From a virus: a stretch of 40,179 nt of DNA. Positions 1-5,453 of this stretch are shown one piece after another. The position numbers and the translations under genes were made by a program. Every line of letters begins with the position of its first letter. Position 1 is the stretch's first letter. The stretch spans positions 1-40,179 of IMG/VR virus record IMGVR_UViG_3300044832_000035. One strand, 5' to 3'. The notes under the pieces are model-generated. The model worked only from the letters and a program-made list of their open reading frames with translations. It had not been told where the DNA came from and ran no database searches.

Positions 1-251
1 GCAATGGCTTCCAGGCTCTTCACCAGACCCAGCAGGCGCTTGTTGTCTGCATCCAGATCGGTAATCCAATCTATATCTTCAGTGGCTTTCTTTTCCTCGC
101 TGTAAAACTTTCCGATAGAATCCATTAAGAGCGCACGACGGGCGCATTCTTGCCATACTTCTTCCGGTGTTGGCGGACCTTTCTCTGGATTAAGCATTCG
201 CAGCCATTCTCGGCGCGCCTCGTCGCTCAGCGGGTCGTGTTCTATGCTCAT
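1..251 (-). CDS. Hypothetical protein, cut by left window edge
   Basis: The frame is open from an ATG at 251 to the window edge, giving 83 residues with no stop, so the C-terminus is missing. The ATG overlaps the stop of the upstream gene as ATGA, which supports the start. The product is charged, rich in Glu, Arg and Lys, and probably a soluble helical protein; no family is recognised. It is the last visible gene of a packed minus-strand operon of small early-type genes. Confidence 0.75.
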   Translation of the reverse strand, partial: MSIEHDPLSDEARREWLRMLNPEKGPPTPEEVWQECARRALLMDSIGKFYSEEKKATEDIDWITDLDADNKRLLGLVKSLEAI

Positions 252-448
252 CTGATTGGTGTTGCGTTTACTATCGGGTGATCAGGAATATCCAGTATTC
301 CCCACTGTTCATCATTAGTCATCGATTCTTGGATGCGGGCCCGATGCTCTAAGACCGGATTCTTAGCCTGGTAATGGCTGATACAGCTCCACTGTGACAA
401 GCCAATCACTCCACCCAGGAGTGCGGCTAGCGCTAAGTTGATTTTCAC
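248..448 (-). CDS. Small exported or membrane protein
   Basis: A 66-residue product starting at GTG 448. The first 20 residues are hydrophobic after a Lys (KINLALAALLGGVIGLSQW) and look like a signal peptide or membrane anchor. A Cys follows at 22 without a clean lipobox. The stop overlaps the next start as ATGA. The function is unknown; a spanin-like or host-envelope role is possible but unsupported. The Shine-Dalgarno signal is weak. Confidence 0.6.
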   Translation of the reverse strand: MKINLALAALLGGVIGLSQWSCISHYQAKNPVLEHRARIQESMTNDEQWGILDIPDHPIVNATPIR

Positions 449-515
449 GATGTTAAGATCCAGAAAGCGGCTGCCATTAGTGGCCAGCTCGCAATCGCTA
501 AGTAGTGTAGTTTAT

Positions 516-716
516 TCATAAATTTGGCTTAATTGACAGATCAGCCAACGCTTCTTGCCGATCCATTATTTCGTAAGCTTCTTCGCGGCTGACTATCCTT
601 AACGGTATCCCGTACCATTGTTTGTACGGGCTCATGTTGTGGCGTTCCATAATCCTGCACTCCGCGATATAGCGCCGGTAAATGCTGCCATCCCATTTAA
701 CGAGATGATAGTTCAT
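516..716 (-). CDS. Hypothetical protein, 66 aa
   Basis: The start is placed at ATG 716, because this ATG overlaps the stop of the upstream 32-residue gene (ATGA) and GAGTG lies about 10 nt upstream; a longer frame from TTG 779 would overlap that gene. The product contains several aromatic and Arg residues (for example SIYRRYIAECR) and no recognisable domain. A 67-nt gap with no gene separates it from the next downstream gene. Confidence 0.65.
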   Translation of the reverse strand: MNYHLVKWDGSIYRRYIAECRIMERHNMSPYKQWYGIPLRIVSREEAYEIMDRQEALADLSIKPNL

Positions 717-811
717 AGACTGCTCACTCTTTCCATCCACGCCTTGATAAGCGCGATCAGGAGACAAACACAGATCCAAAAGGCAAAGATCGTTAAGTAG
801 ATTCGGATCAT
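713..811 (-). CDS. Tiny single-pass membrane protein, 32 aa
   Basis: The ORF runs from ATG 811 to TGA 713-715 and encodes MIRIYLTIFAFWICVCLLIA followed by a basic, amphipathic tail. Roughly residues 4-21 form one hydrophobic transmembrane helix with two Cys. It begins 3 nt after the nuclease gene stop and its stop overlaps the next start (ATGA), which argues that it is a real gene. The function is unknown; such proteins are common in phage early operons. Confidence 0.6.
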   Translation of the reverse strand: MIRIYLTIFAFWICVCLLIALIKAWMERVSSL

Positions 812-814
812 GGC

Positions 815-1282
815 TTAAACCTTCGTTTGTGCGTCATCCGCCATGGGTTCGCCCATTTCCGCTGCTCTGCAAGCAACTCTCTCTCTCCATTTCCTGGTAA
901 TTTCGATTGCTTCGTAGGCGCTTGTTGGGATGTGGACGTAATTACCGCTCCGTAAGAGCCGTGTATGACACTCAACCTGCTCTCCCGAGAGGCGGCCAGT
1001 TCTCGTTTTAAATTCGAGGCATAGCCATGCGCCCATATAGCAAACGAGGAAGTCGGGATCTCCGAGGTGTCCGGTTCTCTTTTTGTAAACGCTGTCGTGG
1101 AAGTGGGTTCCATGTTCTTCGTACCATTTTTGTTGATTTAACCAGTTTATGTAAATTGAGTGCTGAACGTTCTCCGCTTTGTTCTGGTGAGCGTATGCAG
1201 CCTCTTCAGCCGTTTGTTGCTTGATCGCTCTTCGATCCGCTGCGCTCATTCGGCGCAAGATATTATCAGGAAGAACTTTCAT
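815..1282 (-). CDS. VRR-NUC-type PD-(D/E)XK nuclease
   Basis: A 155-residue protein. The VRR-NUC core is visible: GDPDF (residues 74-78) supplies the metal-binding Asp, LEFKT (89-93) supplies the E-x-K pair, GEQVE (100-104) the conserved Gln, and a Gly-rich segment with SAYEAIE follows. VRR-NUC proteins in phages are structure-selective DNA nucleases, probably acting on branched or replication intermediates. It lies downstream of an ERF recombinase, fitting a recombination and replication module. The ATG at 1282 overlaps the upstream 50-aa gene by 17 nt. Confidence 0.85.
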   Translation of the reverse strand: MKVLPDNILRRMSAADRRAIKQQTAEEAAYAHQNKAENVQHSIYINWLNQQKWYEEHGTHFHDSVYKKRTGHLGDPDFLVCYMGAWLCLEFKTRTGRLSGEQVECHTRLLRSGNYVHIPTSAYEAIEITRKWRERVACRAAEMGEPMADDAQTKV

Positions 1283-1418
1283 CTTCAGCTAACAGCCTTT
1301 CCCCCTCTTGCACCGCTTCCATCAGCCGGATAGTTTCCAGGAGTGAATCTTTCGGTCCGCCATCGAATTCCAATTCGAAGTAATGATCCCAATACGCACA
1401 ATAATCGTCATTGCTCAT
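1266..1418 (-). CDS. Small acidic protein, 50 aa
   Basis: The ORF from ATG 1418 to TGA 1266-1268 encodes an acidic peptide beginning MSNDDYCAYWDHYFELEF. Its ATG overlaps the stop of the upstream gene (ATGA) and its end overlaps the nuclease start by 17 nt, the operon style seen throughout the window. An imperfect copy of the dispersed 15-bp palindrome (1415-1429) covers its start codon. No family is recognised. Confidence 0.65.
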   Translation of the reverse strand: MSNDDYCAYWDHYFELEFDGGPKDSLLETIRLMEAVQEGERLLAEDESSS

Positions 1419-1429
1419 ACTGAGTGTGG
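1415..1429. promoter_or_regulatory. Dispersed palindrome copy (two mismatches)
   Basis: TCATACTGAGTGTGG matches TCACACTnAGTGTGA with two mismatches. It spans the stop-start overlap between two small genes. It is interpreted as a repressor site by family resemblance to the better copies near 3.5-4.0 kb. Confidence 0.5.
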
Positions 1430-1669
1430 TTTCCAGGCTTCAGGCAAATTCTGCATAGCGTTTGCGGGGTTTTCAACTTCAGGCGGTTCTGGCTCAACAT
1501 CCAACCCAACCAACCGCGCATCAGCCGCTCGCTTCAGCGCCCATAGGCCGCCTAGATCCGTGACCGCTAAGCCTTTATCGAACTTCTCATCCAATAGCAG
1601 GCTTAACCCTTCCACCACGTAATTGATCTGTTGCCGGGTTAAATCTTTAAACAGTTGTCTTGGTCTCAT
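1415..1669 (-). CDS. Hypothetical protein, 84 aa
   Basis: It starts at ATG 1669, overlapping the upstream stop as ATGA. The N-terminal half (MRPRQLFKDLTRQQINYVVE) is basic and helical, and the C-terminal third is Pro- and Glu-rich and probably disordered. No domain is recognised. It belongs to the recombination and accessory operon downstream of the ERF gene. Confidence 0.65.
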   Translation of the reverse strand: MRPRQLFKDLTRQQINYVVEGLSLLLDEKFDKGLAVTDLGGLWALKRAADARLVGLDVEPEPPEVENPANAMQNLPEAWKPHSV

Positions 1670-2256
1670 ACCGTTCTATAGCTATGCCCAGAGCCGTCCC
1701 TAATGCCTAGGTCCTTCATGTGCTTGCGCTGGTATTTTAGGTTGGGCACATAGGTTCCTTTAGCTTTTGCCGTGTTTTCCAATTTTTGCACCGCCCTATG
1801 TTTTTCTCTCCGGTTCGGATAATGCTTGTGGTCGTATTCTTTTTGTTTATTGAGCCGCTCACTAGGAGCCGGAGCCTTAAACATGCATGGTGTTATATCC
1901 CCAACCCCTTGATCCAAATTAATTACCGCCCGCTGGCCAGGGAGGTTTATTTTGTAACGCAATGCTATCGTATCGCTCTTTTTATACGGTCTGCCGTTGC
2001 TATCAACTCCAGCCGTCCCGGCTATATGCTCAACCAACGCTACTTCTCTCCATACCCTAACCCTCCTAATTCCTAGCCCCTCTTTTATGCATTGCGCATA
2101 TACGCAGTTCTCTGGATCGCCTGGAATCGCCTTTGCCAAATGTCTGGCCCTTGGAAAAACCTTTATTGGTGAATCCGCATCAACTACTGGAACATTTTTC
2201 CAAAACGCGTTGGTAAGCGCTAATTGTTTTTCTCTTTGATATTGTCCTTTTGCCAT
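1666..2256 (-). CDS. Hypothetical basic protein, 196 aa
   Basis: It starts at ATG 2256 with AAGAAAG about 6 nt upstream. The centre is mixed alpha/beta and contains ALRYKINLPGQRAVINL. The C-terminal 70 residues are strongly basic (for example NKQKEYDHKHYPNRREKHR), suggesting nucleic-acid binding. Scattered His residues do not form a clear HNH motif. It follows the ERF gene after a 59-nt gap containing an inverted repeat, so it may have its own promoter. The function is unknown. Confidence 0.7.
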   Translation of the reverse strand: MAKGQYQREKQLALTNAFWKNVPVVDADSPIKVFPRARHLAKAIPGDPENCVYAQCIKEGLGIRRVRVWREVALVEHIAGTAGVDSNGRPYKKSDTIALRYKINLPGQRAVINLDQGVGDITPCMFKAPAPSERLNKQKEYDHKHYPNRREKHRAVQKLENTAKAKGTYVPNLKYQRKHMKDLGIRDGSGHSYRTV

Positions 2257-2267
2257 TTTTGCTTTCT

Positions 2268-2283
2268 TACATGATTACATGTA
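2268..2283. promoter_or_regulatory. Inverted repeat, possible operator
   Basis: TACATG-ATTA-CATGTA is a perfect 6-bp inverted repeat with a 4-nt centre in the AT-rich gap between the ERF stop and the next minus-strand gene. TATACC on the minus strand, just upstream in the direction of transcription, could be a -10 element. No matching strong -35 is seen. Confidence 0.4.
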
Positions 2284-2315
2284 TTGGTATACTTATTTTA
2301 GTTCGTGCGTAAAAA

Positions 2316-3146
2316 CTATCCTTCATCTCCCGGTTGTCTGTCGTCATCACTTGGGCTGGTCATATCCAGATCGTCATTCATACTCGCTGGCACTAGCTTC
2401 AGCACTTGCGCCGTATGGCTGCCCTTCGCGCTCAGCTTCGTCATTGAACAGGTCGCAACCACCTCGTGGTGATCGCAGCTAGCCAGCATGAGCCCCAGCT
2501 CCGCCTCCTTGGTCCAGAGATAGATCCCATTGATTACCGCCCCGTAATAGCCGTTCGCAAAGCTGTACTTTGACAAGAGCCCCTGAAGCTCCTGAGTGCC
2601 TTCCGCGCGCTCAGACGCCGCTACAGCGCGTTTTGAGCCTTCGGGCGGCTTAGGCATGGCCGTTGATGCTCCAGCGAACTGGCGGGCATCCTGGGCCTTT
2701 GGACGCATCTTTGCTATCTTATCAAAGACCGGGTGATCGTTGTCTCTTCCCCCGTCGTCCTCGGGGTCGTCGCCCGTAGCAATGAGGAACGTCTTCATCA
2801 GAAGATATTTCTCGGAGCCGGTCAGCGCCTTATAGACTCCCTTATCCCCCTTATCCTGCCCGCACCCAGGGAAACGCAGGGTTTTGGTTTCCCCGGTGTC
2901 GCCATCCTCAAAGGTCCAATCGACCAAGACATCGGTCATATCCCCTTCGCGAACATGACTGTGTAAGGTTGGAAAACACATTATGTTGCGAGCCGCCAGC
3001 CTCGGGCGAATAGCGTCCACGAGGTCTGCTTCCATAGCGTAGTTGTACTTATGGAACGTGTTCACCCCGTTCTTCGGGATGCGCTCCACCTCTGCCATGA
3101 TCTCGCACAATTTTGTAACAAGGTTCTTTTGAATATCATTGGTCAT
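2316..3146 (-). CDS. erf: ERF-family single-strand annealing protein
   Basis: A 276-residue protein. The first 140 residues carry the ERF pattern: a helical start (NLVTKLCEIMAEVERIPK), NTFHKYNYAMEADLVDAIRP, a beta region with LVDWTFEDGDTGE, and GDKGVYKALTGSEKYLLMKTF followed by a short acidic GDDPEDD. ERF proteins (phage P22 Erf) form rings on single-stranded DNA and promote annealing-type recombination, including circularisation of phage DNA. The C-terminal part is divergent and carries a small beta-rich domain. The ATG at 3146 overlaps the upstream regulator by 11 nt. Confidence 0.88.
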   Translation of the reverse strand: MTNDIQKNLVTKLCEIMAEVERIPKNGVNTFHKYNYAMEADLVDAIRPRLAARNIMCFPTLHSHVREGDMTDVLVDWTFEDGDTGETKTLRFPGCGQDKGDKGVYKALTGSEKYLLMKTFLIATGDDPEDDGGRDNDHPVFDKIAKMRPKAQDARQFAGASTAMPKPPEGSKRAVAASERAEGTQELQGLLSKYSFANGYYGAVINGIYLWTKEAELGLMLASCDHHEVVATCSMTKLSAKGSHTAQVLKLVPASMNDDLDMTSPSDDDRQPGDEG

Positions 3147-3372
3147 TTTCCGTCTTTTCTATACTTATCTTCGTTTTCCACCATTCCTGCACCTCACTGA
3201 GTAAGAGACGCTTAGACTCCTTGCCAAATATGTAGAGCCTTAGTTCCCCCTCCCTTACCGCCCTGGAGATCTCCTTCTCGCTCACCTCGGTCATTACCGC
3301 GGCTTGCGCCCTGGTCATCATCTTGTCCCCTGGCTTTATCACATTCAGTGTGTTTTTAACGTCGTTTTTCAT
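3136..3372 (-). CDS. Excisionase/MerR-like HTH protein
   Basis: A 78-residue protein. Residues 18-65 resemble a winged helix-turn-helix of the excisionase/MerR type: a helix (MTRAQAAVMTEVSEKEISRA), then VREGELRLYIFGKESKRLL as turn and wing, and LSEVQEWW as the closing helix. Such proteins act as excisionases, Cox-like switches or repressors. It is co-transcribed between the small RHH-like gene (ATGA overlap) and erf. A palindrome copy lies inside its N-terminal codons. Confidence 0.75.
   Translation of the reverse strand: MKNDVKNTLNVIKPGDKMMTRAQAAVMTEVSEKEISRAVREGELRLYIFGKESKRLLLSEVQEWWKTKISIEKTENDQ
3339..3353. promoter_or_regulatory. Dispersed palindrome copy (two mismatches)
   Basis: TCACATTCAGTGTGT, two mismatches from TCACACTnAGTGTGA, lies inside the N-terminal codons of the HTH gene, about 200 bp downstream of the divergent switch region. 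It may be an auxiliary operator. Confidence 0.5.
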
Positions 3373-3527
3373 TTGCGGTGCTTGATCAAATAGCGATTAA
3401 TCGCCTCAAAAACCTGAAGCTCGATAGTCATGTGTCTTTTCCTTCCGATCTCCTCTAGAATCGCCCTCGGTACGCCCTCGATCCACAGAAGCTCTCGCTC
3501 GTCGTTCCCATCGTTGAATCTTTCCAT
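3369..3527 (-). CDS. Small RHH-like regulator, 52 aa
   Basis: The ORF from ATG 3527 to TGA 3369-3371 overlaps the next start as ATGA. The predicted order is a short beta strand (LLWIEGVP), helix 1 (RAILEEIGRKR) and helix 2 (TIELQVFEAINRYLIKH), which fits the Arc/CopG ribbon-helix-helix layout. It is divergent from the plus-strand RHH gene at 3658, with two palindromes between them, like a two-repressor genetic switch. The RHH call comes from pattern alone; a small helical protein of another type is possible. Confidence 0.6.
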   Translation of the reverse strand: MERFNDGNDERELLWIEGVPRAILEEIGRKRHMTIELQVFEAINRYLIKHRK

Positions 3528-3536
3528 ACATAGCAA

Positions 3537-3551
3537 TAGCACTCAGTGTGA
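3537..3551. promoter_or_regulatory. Operator in divergent switch region
   Basis: TAGCACTCAGTGTGA has a perfect right half-site and a left half with two mismatches. It lies 10 bp upstream of the minus-strand 52-aa gene and overlaps the position expected for its -10 box. Repressor binding here would block leftward transcription. Confidence 0.65.
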
Positions 3552-3572
3552 CGCATTTGGGAGCTAAGTCAA
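3544..3572 (-). promoter_or_regulatory. Putative leftward promoter (TTGACT)
   Basis: On the minus strand TTGACT (3572-3567) is a good sigma70-type -35. With 16-17 bp spacing the -10 falls in CACACT/ACACTG, inside the operator. The -10 is a poor consensus match. The arrangement resembles the TTGACT plus palindrome pair at about 31.5 kb. Confidence 0.45.
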
Positions 3573-3583
3573 GCGAAAATTCG

Positions 3584-3613
3584 GGAATTTACCGGAATTT
3601 TCCAGAATTCACT
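3584..3613. repeat. Three phased 10-bp repeats
   Basis: Three consecutive decamers, GGGAATTTAC, CGGAATTTTC and CAGAATTCAC, lie midway between the two divergent genes. A further AATT occurs at 3578. AATT recurs every 10 bp, one helical turn, which could bend the DNA or array a second regulator on one face. Confidence 0.55.
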
Positions 3614-3639
3614 TGCGCACCGCTTAAATGTGGTTTAAC

Positions 3640-3654
3640 TCACACTCAGTGAGA
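3640..3654. promoter_or_regulatory. Operator at RHH gene start
   Basis: TCACACTCAGTGAGA, one mismatch from a perfect palindrome, ends 3 nt before the ATG at 3658. This position fits autoregulation of the RHH gene. Confidence 0.7.
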
Positions 3655-3657
3655 AAA

Positions 3658-3900
3658 ATGACCCGAAAACGTAGCAGAAGGAGCGGTAACGACAGGCAGG
3701 ACCGATTTTCCATATCTGTCAGAAAAGGCAGCAATAAACTCTTGCGTAAAGTCGCCGATGAACTGAACACCGATAAATCGAAAATGACTCGCTCTGCCCT
3801 AGAGGATCACGTCAAGGCGCATTTTCATGAATTAAGCGACAGCCTCAAGGAAGAATGGGAACGATTCAAGATGGGTCACGGCACCACCGAACTACTTTGA
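3658..3900 (+). CDS. Ribbon-helix-helix DNA-binding protein
   Basis: The 80-residue product has a basic N-terminal arm (MTRKRSRRSGNDRQ), then RFSISV as the beta strand that pairs in an RHH dimer, KGSNKLLRKVADEL as helix 1, and SKMTRSALEDHVKAHF as helix 2, followed by an acidic helix. ATG 3658 was chosen over ATG 3628 because an operator occupies 3640-3654. RHH proteins bind short palindromes as dimers of dimers, making this the best candidate to bind TCACACTnAGTGTGA genome-wide. It is the first gene of the only plus-strand cluster, as expected for a prophage repressor. Confidence 0.8.
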   Translation: MTRKRSRRSGNDRQDRFSISVRKGSNKLLRKVADELNTDKSKMTRSALEDHVKAHFHELSDSLKEEWERFKMGHGTTELL

Positions 3901-3970
3901 CGTGCCTAACCATTTTATACATCATTTATTGTTGGAACTTATGACTCTACTAATTCAATATACATTAAAA

Positions 3971-3985
3971 TCACACTCAGTGTGA
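3971..3985. promoter_or_regulatory. Perfect palindromic operator
   Basis: TCACACTCAGTGTGA is a perfect 7+1+7 inverted repeat, the best copy in the window. It lies in the 92-bp gap between the RHH gene and the next plus-strand gene, 7 bp before that gene's ATG, downstream of an AT-rich stretch (3921-3970) with TATACA that may hold a promoter. Confidence 0.75.
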
Positions 3986-3992
3986 CAACTTT

Positions 3993-4172
3993 ATGATCGA
4001 TTCGCGAACTCTCTCACTAATTAACCGACAGCAAGCGGTCATCGAAGCTCAGGCCCAGCTCATCGAGAACCTTGAGGCGCAGCTTGCCGCCACTCAAGGC
4101 CAAGTCACCACCCTAGACACGCAAATGGCTATTCTCCAGCCAGTTGCGATAACAACGGTCCCAGGACCATAG
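3993..4172 (+). CDS. Small coiled-coil protein, 59 aa
   Basis: The ORF from ATG 3993 to TAG 4170-4172 encodes a helix rich in Gln, Ala and Leu (INRQQAVIEAQAQLIENLEA) with heptad-like Leu/Ile spacing, then a Pro/Val-rich tail. No signal peptide is visible. The start is 7 bp after the perfect operator. It precedes the lipoprotein gene by 9 nt, so the two are probably co-transcribed. The function is unknown. Confidence 0.6.
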   Translation: MIDSRTLSLINRQQAVIEAQAQLIENLEAQLAATQGQVTTLDTQMAILQPVAITTVPGP

Positions 4173-4181
4173 AAAGTAGAT

Positions 4182-4466
4182 ATGCACAGATATTTAATGA
4201 TCTTATGCGCAGCCGCCGTAATGGCCGGATGCGCCACTGATTACGAGCATTTGAGCGGGCCCCTTCATCGGTTCCCAACTCAAGGCGAAGTTAATCAATA
4301 CTACGCCAACGGAGGCCCTTCGACATACGCACAAGCGTATATTTCCGCTTATGATGCGACTCACCCAACGCTAGAGACAGTAGTAGACGCAATTAACAAC
4401 CAAACTCAGGCGATCAATAAACAAACTGAAGCGATTGATTACGCTGCCATTCAGGGTCGGCCATGA
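4182..4466 (+). CDS. Outer-membrane-type lipoprotein, 94 aa
   Basis: The N-terminus MHRYLMILCAAAVMAGC is a lipoprotein signal peptide with lipobox M-A-G-C, so Cys17 is the likely lipidated residue. The mature protein ends in a Gln/Asn/Ala-rich helix (DAINNQTQAINKQTEAIDYA) with near-repeats, possibly an oligomerising coiled coil. It sits behind the RHH regulator, away from the lysis genes. It could act in superinfection exclusion or as an envelope moron. The next gene overlaps as ATGA. Confidence 0.75.
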   Translation: MHRYLMILCAAAVMAGCATDYEHLSGPLHRFPTQGEVNQYYANGGPSTYAQAYISAYDATHPTLETVVDAINNQTQAINKQTEAIDYAAIQGRP

Positions 4467-4834
4467 AAAACCTAATCATCTCAGCCGCTGCGCTCGTCGC
4501 GGCTCTTACCTTGCTTGCCGCGGAAACTAATGCCAAAGAGCCCAACAAGTTCCAGGGAGCGCTCACGATTGAACAAGTGTGCGCTCAAGGGTTTGTATTC
4601 ATGCAGGCTGGTCCATCAGGCGATGAAAAGACAATCCGATGGACATTCAAATCAGTCAAAGACTGGGACGATCTCCCTATCGTCATAGACGTAGGAGCTA
4701 ACCCCAGCATGGCCGAGGTCAGGATAGCGTCTGTAGCAGCGTTAACCGAGGCCCGCTTTATCCGCGCACTACTTCATGCTGCTACCCCTAAAGAGTCACC
4801 CAAACAAGACAGTGGCCCGAAGCTTTACTTCTAA
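4463..4834 (+). CDS. Secreted protein, 123 aa
   Basis: A Sec signal peptide is clear: MKNLIISAAALVAALTLLAA, cleavage probably near ETNA-KEP. The mature part is about 95 residues of mixed alpha/beta with WTFKSVKDWDDLPIVIDVG. No family is recognised. The ATGA overlap with the lipoprotein gene indicates coupled expression, so the two may work together in the envelope. Confidence 0.7.
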   Translation: MKNLIISAAALVAALTLLAAETNAKEPNKFQGALTIEQVCAQGFVFMQAGPSGDEKTIRWTFKSVKDWDDLPIVIDVGANPSMAEVRIASVAALTEARFIRALLHAATPKESPKQDSGPKLYF

Positions 4835-4860
4835 AGCAGAAACAAGATACACCTACTAAA

Positions 4861-5283
4861 ATGACTAAATTAATCGTGCTAGCGGCCATGTGCTTGCTGG
4901 CCCCACAACTCAAAGCCCAAGCGCTCAGGAGCGCGCTCATCGTGTCTGGACCGGTGTTTAACAGCACCACGGCAAGCGAAGCTCCGTACTGGACGAACAA
5001 CACCGGCAACACTATTCGGATTTTTAAGGTATTCATCGCCATGAATGCAGGCTATGGAACCCAGCGTCTAGGGTGCGTTATCCGAGTGGATTCAAACAAC
5101 TCCCTGATGGCTACTGGATATTGGCCCTGTAACGGTATAGCTGTAACCGGTGGCGAATGGTACACATCAGAGGACACATTCAGCCCTTTCTACTTCGAGC
5201 TTCCCGCGGGTGGACAACTCTCGATCTATTGCTATTCTATCGGTGGAAACAGCGTAGCTAGCGCTGAGATCTGGTACTACTAA
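4861..5283 (+). CDS. Secreted beta-rich protein, 140 aa
   Basis: The N-terminus MTKLIVLAAMCLLAPQLKAQA is a signal peptide with an A-x-A-type end. The mature part is rich in Gly, Ser, Thr and aromatic residues in alternating strands, with Cys in GCVIRVDSNN, YWPCNG and YCYSIGG that could form disulfides in the periplasm. It resembles small periplasmic beta-sandwich proteins, but no family is certain. It is the last plus-strand gene before the convergent junction. Confidence 0.7.
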   Translation: MTKLIVLAAMCLLAPQLKAQALRSALIVSGPVFNSTTASEAPYWTNNTGNTIRIFKVFIAMNAGYGTQRLGCVIRVDSNNSLMATGYWPCNGIAVTGGEWYTSEDTFSPFYFELPAGGQLSIYCYSIGGNSVASAEIWYY

Positions 5284-5300
5284 AAATGACCCGTATGGTG

Positions 5301-5317
5301 TCGGAGGAGATCTCCGA
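5301..5317 (+). terminator. Possible terminator of the plus-strand cluster
   Basis: Hairpin TCGGAG-gagat-CTCCGA, 20 nt after the last plus-strand gene, is followed within about 15 nt by CCCTTTT. The stem is only 6 bp and the T-tract is not adjacent, so this is a weak candidate. A second small hairpin, AAGGG-tca-CCCTT, lies at 5353-5365. Confidence 0.35.
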
Positions 5318-5377
5318 ACGTTTATCCCTTTTGGGGTGTGAACCATGAAACAAAGGGTCACCCTTACACTTCTAAAA

Positions 5378-5453
5378 TGATGAGAGGCAGCGCACCGTGA
5401 TTACCCTACAATCAGGCCTGTGCGGGGAAAGAGGAAGAGCGGGCCTCTCGTCA
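5378..5453. repeat. Inverted repeat at convergent gene junction
   Basis: TGATGAGAGGC (5378-5388) and GCCTCTCGTCA (5443-5453) are inverted copies with one mismatch, separated by 54 nt. The right arm includes the stop codon of the minus-strand gene. It may serve bidirectional termination. The 5284-5450 interval holds no other convincing gene. Confidence 0.4.

Noticed and set aside
5286-5348. 20-aa plus-strand ORF after the secreted gene
   Set aside because: Too short, overlaps a predicted hairpin, no ribosome site or family.
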